Below are positions 1 through 8,313 of a stretch of 53,509 bases of DNA, one piece after another. Position 1 is the first letter of the stretch. Each line of letters starts with the position of its first letter. This DNA comes from Streptomyces sp. ISL-1. GTDB lineage: Bacteria > Actinomycetota > Actinomycetes > Streptomycetales > Streptomycetaceae. Under the pieces are notes generated by a model that was given only the letters and a program-made list of their open reading frames with translations, was not told where the DNA came from and searched no databases. The stretch is from contig NZ_JAGGOI010000050.1 in the NCBI RefSeq assembly GCF_018614585.1, positions 1-53,509 of the forward strand. The letters are read 5' to 3'. The position numbers and the translations under genes are program-made.

Positions 1-109
1 GCGGCAACGCTGAAAAGGCTCACTGAGTTGGGTAGTTGGGCCGGATCGACGCGGCCATGCGCACCGCGCGGTCGCGAAGCTCGGAAGGGTGAGGAGAGGG
101 ACGTGCCAT
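1..109 (-). pseudogene. IS3 transposase OrfA, N-terminus with premature stop
   Basis: From ATG at 109 the frame reads MARPSPHPSELRDRAVRM, followed by a segment ending RPNYPTQ and a TGA at 20-22. IS3 OrfA proteins of Streptomyces start very similarly (MARPSPYPPELRERAVRM) and continue with Trp-Ala-Ala after the Pro-Thr-Gln/Glu segment. The TGA stands where TGG (Trp) is expected, so a single G-to-A change would explain the stop; the following codon GCC (Ala) keeps the match. OrfA is therefore probably dead, although the remainder lies outside the window. Confidence 0.6.
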
Positions 110-160
110 GGCGCGATCCCTCTCAGGGGATCGAGCCTCCACCAGTCCTGGAGCGGTTCA
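1..160 (-). mobile_element. IS3-family insertion sequence, one end only
   Basis: The element runs off the left edge of the window. On the minus strand it begins near 160 with TGAACCGCTCCAGGACTGG, which resembles the terminal inverted repeat of actinobacterial IS3 elements, and leads into a start codon at 109 whose product matches the N-terminus of IS3 OrfA. The intact oxidoreductase gene ends 26 bp to the right. The assignment rests on these two coinciding signals; the rest of the element is not visible. Confidence 0.6.
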
Positions 161-185
161 AGTCACGCGCAGTCCGACTGCGATG

Positions 186-1646
186 TCATTCCACCTGCCC
201 GGCCCGGTCCCGGTATGTCTCAAGGATGCGGAGCCAGACTTCACTGATCGTCGGGAACGCGGGTACGGCGTGCCACAACCGCTCCAGGGGTGCCTCACTG
301 GTGATCAGGACAGTCGCCGAATACAACAGTTCTTGGACTCCAGGACCGACGAAGGTCACGCCGACGACAGTGCCGCGGTCAAGGTCGATCAGCACGCGTG
401 CCTTGCCGCGGTAGCCGTCGGCATATTGGGCTGCTCCCGCGAGGCGACCGATGTCGTAGTCCACCACGTCGACTCGACGTCCGGTGCGCTCCGCTTCCTG
501 GGTGGTCAGCCCCACACTCGCGACGTCCGGGTCAGTGAAGACCACCTGAGGTACAGCGTCGCTGTCGGCGGTCGCGGCGTGCGGGCCCCACCTGCTGTCA
601 TCCAGCGGCTCGCCGTTGGCACGGGCCCCGATCACGGCGCCTGCAATCCGCCCTTGGTACTTTCCCTGATGCGTCATCAAAGCCCGATGGTTGACATCGC
701 CGACAGCGTAGAGCCAGCCGTCAGCGACAGCTGTCACGCGGTACGTGTCGTCTACAGTCAGCCAGTCTCCCGGGATGAGGCCGACGGTTTCCAGGCCGAT
801 GTCCGCGGTGTGCGGGGATCGACCAGTTGCGAACAAAATCTCATCGGCGACCATGGAGTCACCATTCGCCATGGTGATATGCACCGGACTGTCGACGCCG
901 TCCTCCCGCGCAACCTCGGTCACTGAAGTTGCGAAGCGCACGTCCACTCCGGCGTCGCGAAGGGCATCTGCCACCAATTCCCCGGCGAACGGCTCCATCC
1001 GATTGAGCAACCCCCTGCTCCCCCGGACCAGCATGGTCACTTGGGAACCGAGTGCTTGCCATGCCGTAGCCATTTCGACGGCGACCACACCGCCTCCCAC
1101 CACGGCGAGCCGACCTGGCACCCGCCGGGCGGCGGTCGCTTCACGGTTTGTCCACGGACGGACTTTGTCGAGTCCTGGCAGATCCGGGATCGCAGTGACG
1201 GTGCCGGTAGACACACCGACGACGTGTCGAGCAGTCAGACGGACGGTCTCACCGTCCTGAGTGTTGGCCACTACCTGGCGCGGGCCGTCCAAGCGACCAT
1301 GGCCTCGGACCAGATCCACCGAAACAGAATTCAGCCAGTCGACTTGGTCGGCGTCTTGCCAGTAGGCGGCCATTTTGTCGCGGTGAGCGAAGACCGCAGG
1401 GATGTCCAGAGATCCTTCAACCGATCGCCTCAGACCGGGGACCCGACGTGCGTCAGCACGCGCCACCACCGGCCGCAGTAGCGCCTTGCTGGGTTCGCAC
1501 GCCCAAAACGAGCATTCTCCGCCGAGCAACTCGTTTTCCACGATCACTGAGGTGAGCCCGGCGGCGCTCGTTCTCTCAGCCAGGTTTTCTCCCGCAGGAC
1601 CAGCACCGATGACTACGACATCGTAGACGCGGGAAGGGTCGCTCAT
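186..1646 (-). CDS. Pyridine nucleotide-disulfide oxidoreductase (dihydrolipoamide dehydrogenase/mercuric reductase-like)
   Basis: The 486-residue product has the class I flavin disulfide reductase layout. An FAD-binding GAGPAG lies at residues 14-19, a redox-active pair in GGECSFWACEPSKALL (Cys45 and Cys50), and an NAD(P)H-binding VVGGGVVAVEMA near 182-193. An FAD-contacting GDVN segment follows, then a C-terminal dimerisation domain. Such enzymes pass electrons from NAD(P)H through FAD to the Cys pair and then to a disulfide, metal or quinone. The usual C-terminal catalytic HPTxSE box is FPTISE here, so the His of the His-Glu dyad is replaced and the substrate is probably not lipoamide. The ATG at 1646 follows GGGAG at good spacing. 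The gene stands alone beside an IS3 end. The family is firm, the substrate unknown. Confidence 0.85.
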   Translation of the reverse strand: MSDPSRVYDVVVIGAGPAGENLAERTSAAGLTSVIVENELLGGECSFWACEPSKALLRPVVARADARRVPGLRRSVEGSLDIPAVFAHRDKMAAYWQDADQVDWLNSVSVDLVRGHGRLDGPRQVVANTQDGETVRLTARHVVGVSTGTVTAIPDLPGLDKVRPWTNREATAARRVPGRLAVVGGGVVAVEMATAWQALGSQVTMLVRGSRGLLNRMEPFAGELVADALRDAGVDVRFATSVTEVAREDGVDSPVHITMANGDSMVADEILFATGRSPHTADIGLETVGLIPGDWLTVDDTYRVTAVADGWLYAVGDVNHRALMTHQGKYQGRIAGAVIGARANGEPLDDSRWGPHAATADSDAVPQVVFTDPDVASVGLTTQEAERTGRRVDVVDYDIGRLAGAAQYADGYRGKARVLIDLDRGTVVGVTFVGPGVQELLYSATVLITSEAPLERLWHAVPAFPTISEVWLRILETYRDRAGQVE

Positions 1647-1779
1647 GGCTGCTCCCGTCGTTCTGGTTGGTTCTCATCGGCTGCACGACGGAGACGATTG
1701 GAAGTGACTTCTCCCGCCACTTCTGTGCACTATCCGTAAACGGGTAATTGCGGCTATCCCCAAAAGAACGGCTCATGCA

Positions 1780-2040
1780 TTCTCAAGCTGGACGTTGCCG
1801 ATACGTTGTCGATATCGAAGGGACGAGTTCGATGTCGCGCAGCACCACTCCATCTTCCCCCAGGGGTAGATGGGTCGCCTGGTGGGGACCATGATCCCGT
1901 CGAAGTCCTTCTGGGCGAAGCAGTAGTGCGCGGCCGGCCCGGCGTCGACAACTTCGGTTGCGCAGTCGCGGCTGCGAAGCAGCCAGGTGCGCGGGCTGCG
2001 GCAACTGGTCGAGAAGGTCGGCCGGTTCGTAGATCAGTCC
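1780..2040 (-). pseudogene. Frameshifted remnant of a conserved hypothetical protein
   Basis: Read on the minus strand, the segment keeps a protein-like stretch (HYCFAQKDFDGIMVPTRR, then a Pro-Ile-Tyr-Pro motif) in one frame and a plausible continuation (FDIDNV) in another. No single frame runs through with a good start. The pattern resembles the C-terminal part of an actinobacterial hypothetical family with FxGIVxPTRRRVY near its end; that likeness is from memory and is the only support. Function is unknown and the piece is certainly too broken to make the original protein. Confidence 0.3.
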
Positions 2041-2453
2041 CAGGTGCGGCAGTGCGCAGTGGAACGCGCAAGGTGGGACGGTAGGCACACCGCGCGATGG
2101 GTAACACAAACCGGTACAGTGAAGTTTGAAGATCACATGCTGTCCTCCGTAACTGGGACATGGACCATGTGCAAGATCAATCCACTTCACCTGAATGCGG
2201 CCGTCGGCCTGAATGCCACACCAAGCAGGCAGCTTGGGCCTGTGCCGAGGCCCAGGCCGCCCAACTGCGGCCCGGGCGCCGACACACTGCTGGATTGGGT
2301 GACGCGAGTCGAACCTCCCGCGTAGTCGGTTTATGGAAAGCGTGTGCGCGGAAGGCCTCCGACTCGCCGAATCCTCTGGCTGAATTCCCGTTTGCACTCC
2401 CCACGCGCCACGGCAGCAGCGAGCCTCCAGTTGCATGGAAGGAAGACATCATC
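2041..2453. other. Intergenic, no gene recognised
   Basis: No frame here combines a ribosome site, start codon and recognisable protein. The last 20 bases hold the GGAAGGAAG ribosome site of the VOC gene. The rest is probably decayed sequence between the hypothetical remnant and that gene. Confidence 0.5.
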
Positions 2454-2927
2454 ATGGACATGAAGTTCGAAGTCGTGGTGCTGCCTGTTTCCGATGTTGA
2501 TCGAGCCAAGGCTTTTTATGACGCGGCGGGGTTCCGGATGGATATCGACGCAGTCGTCGGCGACGACTTCCGGTGTGTGCAGTTCACGCCGCCGGGCTCC
2601 GAGTGTTCGTTCATGATTGGTAAGGGGCTCACCTCCGCGGCACCTGGCTCATTCCAGGGCTTGTACCTCGTCGTCCTCGACATCGAGAAGGCCCGCGCGG
2701 AGCTCGTCGGCCGCGGCATCGAGGTGAGCGAGGTGTTCCACGATGCCGGAGGGATTTTTTACCACGGCCACGAGGGCGGAGATATTGTCCACCGGATCGG
2801 GGGCCAGGGGCGGGAGGCCGGCCCGCACCCTGACCGTGCGGACTACGGCTCCTACGCCACTTTCAGCGACCCGGACGGCAACGGCTGGGTGCTCCAGGAG
2901 GTCAAGCAGCGGGCCCCCGGCCGTTGA
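2454..2927 (+). CDS. VOC family protein (glyoxalase/bleomycin resistance/dioxygenase fold)
   Basis: The 157-residue product begins MDMKFEVVVLPVSDVDRAKAF, the typical first beta strand and helix of the vicinal oxygen chelate fold, and ends with SDPDGNGWVLQEV, the signature strand of glyoxalase-like domains. Members bind a divalent metal or sequester small molecules, acting in detoxification, dioxygenation or antibiotic binding. The Glu in the last strand is a usual metal ligand. The start at 2454 is chosen because GGAAGGAAG lies just upstream, although the frame stays open far upstream. It has no operon partner, so the substrate cannot be inferred. Confidence 0.8.
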   Translation: MDMKFEVVVLPVSDVDRAKAFYDAAGFRMDIDAVVGDDFRCVQFTPPGSECSFMIGKGLTSAAPGSFQGLYLVVLDIEKARAELVGRGIEVSEVFHDAGGIFYHGHEGGDIVHRIGGQGREAGPHPDRADYGSYATFSDPDGNGWVLQEVKQRAPGR

Positions 2928-2958
2928 CACCTTGGGTGCGGCAGTTTGGCACTCTGGA

Positions 2959-3303
2959 TCACAGGCCCCCCATACGAACGAGCCACAGGTCTTCGTTGAA
3001 AGCGTTCCTCACGGGGTCGAGCGCGGTGGCCGCTTCGCCCTCAATCGTGTCCTGCAGGCGGACTCGCTTGGGCAGGGCGGCAAATCGAGTCTTCCGCGCT
3101 AGCTCGGCAGCGTCCGATGCGCTGGCCATGGGCGGGGACGTCGCCCCGGAGGTCCTTTGGGTGGGGGCCCATTTGGTGGGCACCTTGACCCAGCTCGCTC
3201 GCCATCCGCCGGTCCACACCGCTGCTGCGCCTTCGTCCCTCGTCCGGCCCCCCGTGCGCCCCTCCCCAGTCGCAGTCACAAGAACCCTGTCGGTCTTAGC
3301 CAT
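2959..3303 (-). CDS. Small hypothetical protein, C-terminal half paralogous to the 58-residue protein at 5.2 kb
   Basis: The frame from ATG at 3303 (AAGGG ribosome site) gives 114 residues; an internal ATG at 3129 would give 56. The last 55 residues carry SDAAELARKTRFAALPKRVR, then LQDTIEG, DPVRNAFN and WLVR. These align closely with the 5207-5383 product, which has the same LPxRxRLxDTIE core and DPxRxAxN...WLVR end. The N-terminal 58 residues have no counterpart there and are compositionally odd, so they may be spurious or a fusion. The shared pattern suggests a real small-protein family of unknown role. No membrane segment or known domain is visible. Confidence 0.45.
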   Translation of the reverse strand: MAKTDRVLVTATGEGRTGGRTRDEGAAAVWTGGWRASWVKVPTKWAPTQRTSGATSPPMASASDAAELARKTRFAALPKRVRLQDTIEGEAATALDPVRNAFNEDLWLVRMGGL

Positions 3304-3799
3304 GATCGTGCCCTTCGCCGGGGGTCAACGACGCTTCAGAGCCTCACCTGTCAAACCGGTGACACCGGAGATGTATTCCCTTGTGCCATGCCGGCCTTCC
3401 ACTCCGCGTGGAACTCGAAGCAGCCCGGAACCCCCAGCCGCGCTGGGCCCACCGCAGAACCTTGGCTTCACCAGAAGTCCGGGGAGCTGGACGCCCCTTG
3501 AGGACCTGGAGGATTCCACGGCCCTGGATGAGGCCCTGGATGAGGCCGGCCACCGACTCGTCGCAGCCGGCCGGCGCACGGATCCCGATAAAGACAGGTC
3601 GTGAACCAGCGCGACGCAGCTTCACCTTCCGGATTCACGTCGTCGCTACGCAGACTGGTCACACCCTGCGCATACGGGTTGACTCTCGCCACCGGCCCGG
3701 AGCGGCCGGCCGCCACTCGGCCGCGCGTCCCGGAAACCTTTCACACCACACCCATGTGTCATCACACCCCCGATCAGCTCGTCGCAAGGAGATCAGCCG
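3304..3799. other. Intergenic, no gene recognised
   Basis: Several open frames cross this stretch on both strands but none shows a domain or a convincing start. The final bases contain the AAGGAGA ribosome site of the NmrA-family gene. Upstream elements of that gene and of the leftward small protein presumably lie here. Confidence 0.45.
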
Positions 3800-4705
3800 A
3801 TGGTTGCCAGCAACCTAGTTCTCATCGCGAACGCCGGTGGCGTGGGCCGCACGGCCCTCGGCCAACTGCGCGCGCAGGACGTACCAGTACGCGCGATGGT
3901 CCGCCGTGACGATGATCGTGCGGCCGAGCTGCGTGCGCTCGGCGCGGAGGTGGTCATCGGCGATCTGACGCGACCCGAGAGCGTCGCGGCCGCGCTGGAG
4001 GGCGTCCGGCGTATGTACTTCGCGATGCCCGTGTCGCCGGACCATCTTCTGGCAGCAGCCGTGGTGGCCAGCGTGGCGCGCGAGCACGGGGAGCTTGACG
4101 GTCTCGTGGGCATGTCCCAGATGACCGTGTCCCAGATGACCGCCACCAGTACCGGAGAGTCGCACCAGCAGCGACTGCACTGGCTGGCGGAGCAGGTACT
4201 CAACTGGTCGGGCCTGCCGGTGGTACACATCCGGCCGACGTCTTTCCTGGACAATCCGCTCTTCACCGTGCTGCCTGCGCAGTCGATTCGGAAGAACGGC
4301 ACGATCGCGCTGCCGTTCGGTACCGGGCGCACCTCGCCGATCGCCGTGGAGGACATCGCCCGAGTGGTCGCCACCGTCCTCCGCGACCCCGGTCCGCACG
4401 TCGGGAACGTCTACGAGCTGACCGGGCCGCGCACGGTCGACATGACCGAGATGGCCGAGGAGTTCTCACGGGCGTTGGGGCGTCCGGTGTCCTACGTGGA
4501 CGTGCCGCTCGACCAGTGGCGGGCCGAGGTGCTCGCCAAGGTAGGGCTGCCGCCGCACACCGAACAGCACATCGTCACCATGGCCCGACTCCACCGCGAG
4601 AACTGCTACGACCGCGCGTCCGACGACGTCGAACGCGTGACGGGCGTACCTGCCCAATCGGTCGAGGCATTCGTGGCCGCTCGCAGGGACTTCTACCTGG
4701 GTTGA
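3800..4705 (+). CDS. NmrA-family NAD(P)-binding protein
   Basis: The 301-residue product is an atypical short-chain dehydrogenase of the NmrA/HSCARG type. The N-terminal Rossmann strand and loop are LVLIANAGGVGRTAL, where the usual TGATG is altered to NAGGVG. VRRDDDRAAEL follows at the cofactor-discriminating position, then GDLTRPESVAAAL and a YFAMPV segment. The C-terminal half has the substrate or partner domain (HIRPTSFLDN, YELTGPR). Relatives sense NADP(H) redox state or reduce quinones and isoflavone-like compounds. The start follows AAGGAGATCAGCCG. It appears monocistronic. The family is secure; the ligand and any enzymatic activity are not. Confidence 0.85.
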   Translation: MVASNLVLIANAGGVGRTALGQLRAQDVPVRAMVRRDDDRAAELRALGAEVVIGDLTRPESVAAALEGVRRMYFAMPVSPDHLLAAAVVASVAREHGELDGLVGMSQMTVSQMTATSTGESHQQRLHWLAEQVLNWSGLPVVHIRPTSFLDNPLFTVLPAQSIRKNGTIALPFGTGRTSPIAVEDIARVVATVLRDPGPHVGNVYELTGPRTVDMTEMAEEFSRALGRPVSYVDVPLDQWRAEVLAKVGLPPHTEQHIVTMARLHRENCYDRASDDVERVTGVPAQSVEAFVAARRDFYLG

Positions 4706-4927
4706 GCCGCTCCGGCCCACCCGGACGCACACCACTGACGTGGTCGGCCTGCGCCCCCGTCGGAGAAGGCCTGGACCTGTGAATGCACGAGAAGTCCCGG
4801 ATCCGGGCCGACACGTCTGCGCGTTCCCCGCCGCCGTGGATACGCGGCAACTGCGGGAGCGTGCACGGTGATCCCGGTCCCCGCCATCGACGCGATCACC
4901 ACCCGGCGAACCTATGCGGTCACAGCA

Positions 4928-5014
4928 CTAGAAGACCTGGAAGAAGCAGCCCAAGGCGATCACCCCTGCAGCCGTTATGGACGACAGCTTGATCAAGACT
5001 TTCGGGGTCTGCAC
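4928..5014 (-). CDS. Possible 28-residue membrane micropeptide
   Basis: From GTG at 5014 the frame encodes VQTPKVLIKLSSITAAGVIA and then LGCFFQVF before TAG. This is a short basic start followed by one hydrophobic segment long enough to span a membrane. AGGGAGA lies about 7 bases upstream of the GTG. Nothing else supports expression, and short hydrophobic frames occur by chance. No homolog is known to me. Confidence 0.2.
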   Translation of the reverse strand: MQTPKVLIKLSSITAAGVIALGCFFQVF

Positions 5015-5206
5015 AGCGGTCTCCCTAGGAGAAATGTCGATCGTTCGACGACTTGGGGTCAGCACTGGATGCTGCGCCGAGATAGATCCCAGCCTCGGGC
5101 TCGGTCCACGCACCGCATCGCTTCCCGAGCCTGGGGTTTCGCCGGGCGGTCGCGGCTCACGATGACCAGGACGCGGAGGGCCCGCCGATTAGGCGCTGGC
5201 GTCGGC

Positions 5207-5383
5207 TCACAGGCAATTACGCACGAGCCACTCATCCGGGTTGTATGCGTCTCTCGCCGGATCCTGCGCCACGGCCGGCTGCTCTTCAATCGTGTCTTCC
5301 AGCCGGATGCGCTCCGGCAGCTGCGAGAACCGCAGTTGACGCACTATTTGGGCTGCGTCCGTGGCCTTGCGTTCCTGTTCCAT
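5207..5383 (-). CDS. 58-residue conserved-looking small protein, paralog of the one at 3.0 kb
   Basis: ATG at 5383 is preceded at 7-base spacing by GAGGAGG, the best ribosome site in this part of the window. The product starts MEQERKATDAAQIVRQLRFS, continues QLPERIRLEDTIEEQP and ends DPARDAYNPDEWLVRNCL. It is soluble, charged and helix-forming, with no known domain. The match to the 2959-3129 product covers nearly the whole length: (A/S)DAA, RF-x2-LPxR(V/I)RL(E/Q)DTIE, DPxR(D/N)A(Y/F)N, WLVR. Two similar proteins flanking the NmrA gene point to a duplicated, probably real, actinobacterial small-protein family. Its role is unknown. Confidence 0.6.
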   Translation of the reverse strand: MEQERKATDAAQIVRQLRFSQLPERIRLEDTIEEQPAVAQDPARDAYNPDEWLVRNCL

Positions 5384-5584
5384 TTCAACGCCTCCTCAGT
5401 GCGGTGATGCACTGCACTTGATGGCAGCCGCCCCGTCCCTTGAACAGGATCGGGAGCGAGATGCTTCCTGGTGACTTCACGGACCCGAGAGTGGCACCGC
5501 AGCGGAACTGCCCGGACGCTCTGTCCGGACGCGCGGCAGGGCCTGTCCTCCTTCGGCGGGACGGGACACGCAGACGTCACCGGC

Positions 5585-5782
5585 TCAACGGAGGATGATG
5601 CTTGCTAGTTCCGCGTCACCTGTCAAGAGGGTGATTTGCTGAATGGGTGGTTGGGCCCCAGGCCGACAGAAGGCCACGGAAAGTTCGCGCAGAGCCTGGG
5701 GATCAGTGACCGGCTGAGCTTCACGCCCCTCCGGTGCTTCGACGTAGCGTGGTCGCCAAGCCGAGCGCTTACCGCGCCTCAC
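5585..5782 (-). CDS. Possible 65-residue hypothetical protein
   Basis: A GTG at 5782 opens a 65-residue frame whose second half (QALRELSVAF, then PPIQQITLLTGDAELASIIL) looks protein-like, with alternating polar and hydrophobic residues. The ribosome site is weak and the N-terminus is basic and nondescript, so it may be the tail of a decayed gene. It ends about 200 bp from the small protein at 5.2 kb and lies downstream of the CGNR gene on the same strand. No function can be offered. Confidence 0.25.
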   Translation of the reverse strand: MRRGKRSAWRPRYVEAPEGREAQPVTDPQALRELSVAFCRPGAQPPIQQITLLTGDAELASIILR

Positions 5783-5825
5783 CGTCGCTCAGCGGATAGG
5801 GGCCACAGGGTGTGGTCGTACGGCC

Positions 5826-6401
5826 TTACGACCGTGAGCTCGCGGAGATCGCTGTCTGTTCACTCGCGCGCTTGCGTGCCCGGTAGGCCGCAGCCTTGAT
5901 CCTGTTGCCGCACGGATCCATCTTGCACCACTCCCGGCGCGCCCCCCGGGAATGATCGATGTAGATCTGGGTGCAGTCGGGATTCGCGCATTCCTTGAGT
6001 AGCGGCACCTTTGGCCCGCTGAGGACTGCGATGGCGTCCCGGGCGACATAGGAAAACGCCTGCTGAACAGTGGCTTCAATGCGGCGTCCATCCGCAGTGA
6101 GCTGCGGAACGGGAGCCGGCCGGCGTGCCGCGTCATTCACCAGGCTCAGCGCTTCCCGGTCGTAGCTCTCGCCGGCAATCTTCGCGAAGACCAGCTGATA
6201 GATCGCCTCTCTCAGAGCCACCGCCTCGCGGACATCGAACGACTCACAGGCGATATCACTCTCCGTAATTCCACACTCGCGGAACCACGAGGTGAGGCTC
6301 TCCGGCGAATGGAGCATCTCCCGGGGGGAGGGGCCGCGCCGTACACGCAGCGTGCCCGCGAAGTCGAGCGCCGGGCTTCCGGCGGGAAAGCCATGTTCCA
6401 T
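5826..6401 (-). CDS. CGNR zinc-finger protein with N-terminal ABATE domain
   Basis: The 191-residue product matches the common actinobacterial two-domain regulator. Residues 1 to about 130 form an ABATE-type helical domain (FPAGSPALDFAGTLRVRRG at the start, ALREAIYQLV midway). The C-terminus carries a zinc finger: CANPDCTQIYIDHSRG, then REWCKMDPCGNRIKAAAYRA, with four Cys as zinc ligands and the CGNR box that names the family. These proteins are thought to be DNA-binding repressors or stress regulators; targets are mostly unknown. Length is typical and the frame intact. The start at 6401 follows a modest GTGGTG site. No obvious partner is adjacent. Confidence 0.88.
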   Translation of the reverse strand: MEHGFPAGSPALDFAGTLRVRRGPSPREMLHSPESLTSWFRECGITESDIACESFDVREAVALREAIYQLVFAKIAGESYDREALSLVNDAARRPAPVPQLTADGRRIEATVQQAFSYVARDAIAVLSGPKVPLLKECANPDCTQIYIDHSRGARREWCKMDPCGNRIKAAAYRARKRASEQTAISASSRS

Positions 6402-6925
6402 GTCACCACTCTGACAGGTGACGATTCCGCATGCAATGTTCTGCTTGCCGACACGTACGCGTCACGCCGCGCGTGAGAACTCCTCGTGCGGGAAACGGCC
6501 ACGTCGGGCGAGTCCGACGATCAGGACATCCAGGCCTCACCTGCAATGGGCACACTGGAACAGACCGATCCACACCGTCCGTCCGACGCCCGGTCGGTCT
6601 CGGACAGGTTCGGTAAAGCGCCCGGTCGCCCAGCGTAGTCAGGGTGGTCATGAGCGGAGACGGTGGTGACTTCGCCGTGCGGGCGGCCTGCGAACTAGCC
6701 TTTGTGTCACGGTGTTCGCCGACGACGTTCCATCAGTAGCGCAGCACTCCAAGTCGGCCAGGTGCCTGGCTTGACCTTCAGGCCCGTGACGACCTCCGCC
6801 CACTGCAGGACTTGGGCCTCTCCTGCATACAGATGTGACATGTGGCCGTGGCCGGTCCGGTGACCCCGGAGAGGACAACGGTCCTGTACGAGTTCGTTCG
6901 AGACGCGAAAGAAGGATGGCAAGTC
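6402..6925. other. Intergenic region between divergent CGNR and msrA genes
   Basis: About 520 bp separates the leftward CGNR gene from the rightward msrA gene. It should contain both promoters. A minus-strand stretch near 6707-6840 (AEVVTGLKVKPGTWPTW) looks like the tail of a decayed protein, but I cannot assign it. Confidence 0.35.
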
Positions 6926-7438
6926 ATGAGTGAATCTCAGCAGAAGGCGTGGCTGGCAGGCGGCTGTTTCTGGGGCATGCAGGAGCTGCTTCGGACGCTC
7001 CCGGGTGTCCTGGCCACTCGGGTGGGATACAGCGGCGGCGACGTGCCCCGGCCGACATATCGCAACCATGGAAGCCACGCCGAGTCGATCGAGATCACCT
7101 TCGATCCCGCCATAACGGACTACCGCACCATCCTGGAATACTTCTTCCAGATCCATGACCCGACCACGAAGAACCAGCAAGGGAACGACGTCGGCCTCAG
7201 CTACCGCTCCGCCATCTTCTATCTCGACGATGAGCAGCGTCGCGTCGCTGAGGACACCATCGCCGATGTGGAGGCATCGGGCATATGGCCGGGGAGGGTA
7301 GTGACCGAAGTCGTGCCGGCCGACGTGTTCTGGGAAGCCGAGACGGAACACCAGGATTACCTGCGACGCTACCCGGACGGCTACACCTGTCACTTCCTGC
7401 GCCCGAACTGGCGGCTGCCAAAGCGCGCAGATTTGTGA
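6926..7438 (+). CDS. msrA: Peptide-methionine (S)-S-oxide reductase MsrA
   Basis: The 170-residue product contains the catalytic GCFWG motif (nucleophilic Cys14 with Phe-Trp forming the methyl pocket), TRVGYSGGD, and HDPTTKNQQGNDVGLSYRSA, all hallmarks of MsrA. It reduces the S epimer of methionine sulfoxide in proteins and free methionine, repairing oxidative damage in the cytoplasm, with recycling by thioredoxin. The ATG at 6926 is preferred because the family begins about ten residues before GCFWG and GAAGGA precedes it. There is no recycling Cys near the C-terminus (it ends RADL), so this variant probably depends on another reductant path. It appears monocistronic. Confidence 0.93.
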   Translation: MSESQQKAWLAGGCFWGMQELLRTLPGVLATRVGYSGGDVPRPTYRNHGSHAESIEITFDPAITDYRTILEYFFQIHDPTTKNQQGNDVGLSYRSAIFYLDDEQRRVAEDTIADVEASGIWPGRVVTEVVPADVFWEAETEHQDYLRRYPDGYTCHFLRPNWRLPKRADL

Positions 7439-7806
7439 CCACAGCCTGCGCAACGCGCCGGACGCGGCCGTATATGGCTGTCTCCGGACAAACGCGAGCG
7501 AGCAAACTGCTGGCCGGGCCTGGACCCACGACGCAGTCGTATCCCCCAGCCTCGCTCACGGAGCCTTTCCTGTCCGCCTTCGGGCTGGGTTCGGGTTGCC
7601 CTGTGCAGGCAGACCAAGCCGGCCCGCCACAGCCGGATCGGGTCCTTCGAGGTCCGGCCGATCCGGCGGCAGCCGTTGACTCTCCTCCGTACTCATCGGC
7701 CGGTCAAACGCACCGGACGACGCCTCACATCTGCCCCTGGATCAGATTCCGACGACAACCCTGAGGGCAGCGAGCGACGGAGCGACAGCATTTCGCCAGT
7801 CGACCG
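7439..7806. other. Intergenic, nothing recognised
   Basis: This 370-bp gap lies between the 3' ends of msrA and the leftward secreted-protein gene. I see no convincing gene, RNA or strong terminator in it. Confidence 0.5.
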
Positions 7807-8313
7807 TCAACGCTTCATGTGGACGGTGAAGTGCCTCTCCGTTTCACCGGCGGGAACGGTGCGGACGTAGCCCTGGGCGTTGCGGTAGTCGCCCGTTCCG
7901 CCTGTGATGGCGACATCGACGAAGGACGGGGCGGGCAGGTGGAGCAGCGCCTGCGAGCTGAACTGACCCCCAGGCAGAGCGAAGGTGCCCACACACTGGA
8001 GCTTGCCCGGGTTGACGTGAATATAGGTGCAGATCACGCTGTGATCGCCAACCTTCTTGCCGTCGCGGTAAAGGTCTTCGGCGATGATGCGCTGATCACC
8101 CAGGCTGATTCCCTGCTTGCCCAGGTCGAGGTCTTCAATCTGGGTCTGCTTGCCCACCAACTGGATGACTCCCGTGCGCTGCCGGGTGTCGGGCGCGCTG
8201 CTGGAAGCCGACGTGTCCGCCGATGCCAGCGGGGCAAGCGCGACGGCACCGGCGAGGGCAGCTGCCATGCCGACGGCTGCACTCAGGTAACGCGCCGTAT
8301 TGATCTTCAACAT
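7807..8313 (-). CDS. Secreted allene-oxide-cyclase/dirigent-like barrel protein
   Basis: With the ATG at 8313 the product is 168 residues. It has a clear Sec signal peptide: basic MLKINTARY, a hydrophobic core of alanines and leucines, and a signal-peptidase site after LASADT or nearby. The mature part has DLGKQGISLGDQRIIAEDLY, CTYIHVNPGKLQCVGTFALP, and VDVAITGGTGDYRNAQGYVR. This is the beta-barrel pattern shared by bacterial AOC-like and dirigent-like proteins (GGTGxYxxAxG). Bacterial members are exported and of unknown role; the fold suggests binding of a hydrophobic ligand. The frame is open further upstream, but the signal peptide fixes the start. It has no operon partner. Confidence 0.75.
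   Translation of the reverse strand: MLKINTARYLSAAVGMAAALAGAVALAPLASADTSASSSAPDTRQRTGVIQLVGKQTQIEDLDLGKQGISLGDQRIIAEDLYRDGKKVGDHSVICTYIHVNPGKLQCVGTFALPGGQFSSQALLHLPAPSFVDVAITGGTGDYRNAQGYVRTVPAGETERHFTVHMKR

Noticed and set aside
6926..7438. Starting msrA at the open frame's upstream end (6842).
   Set aside because: The extra 28 residues have no family match and the internal ATG has a ribosome site and gives the usual MsrA N-terminus.
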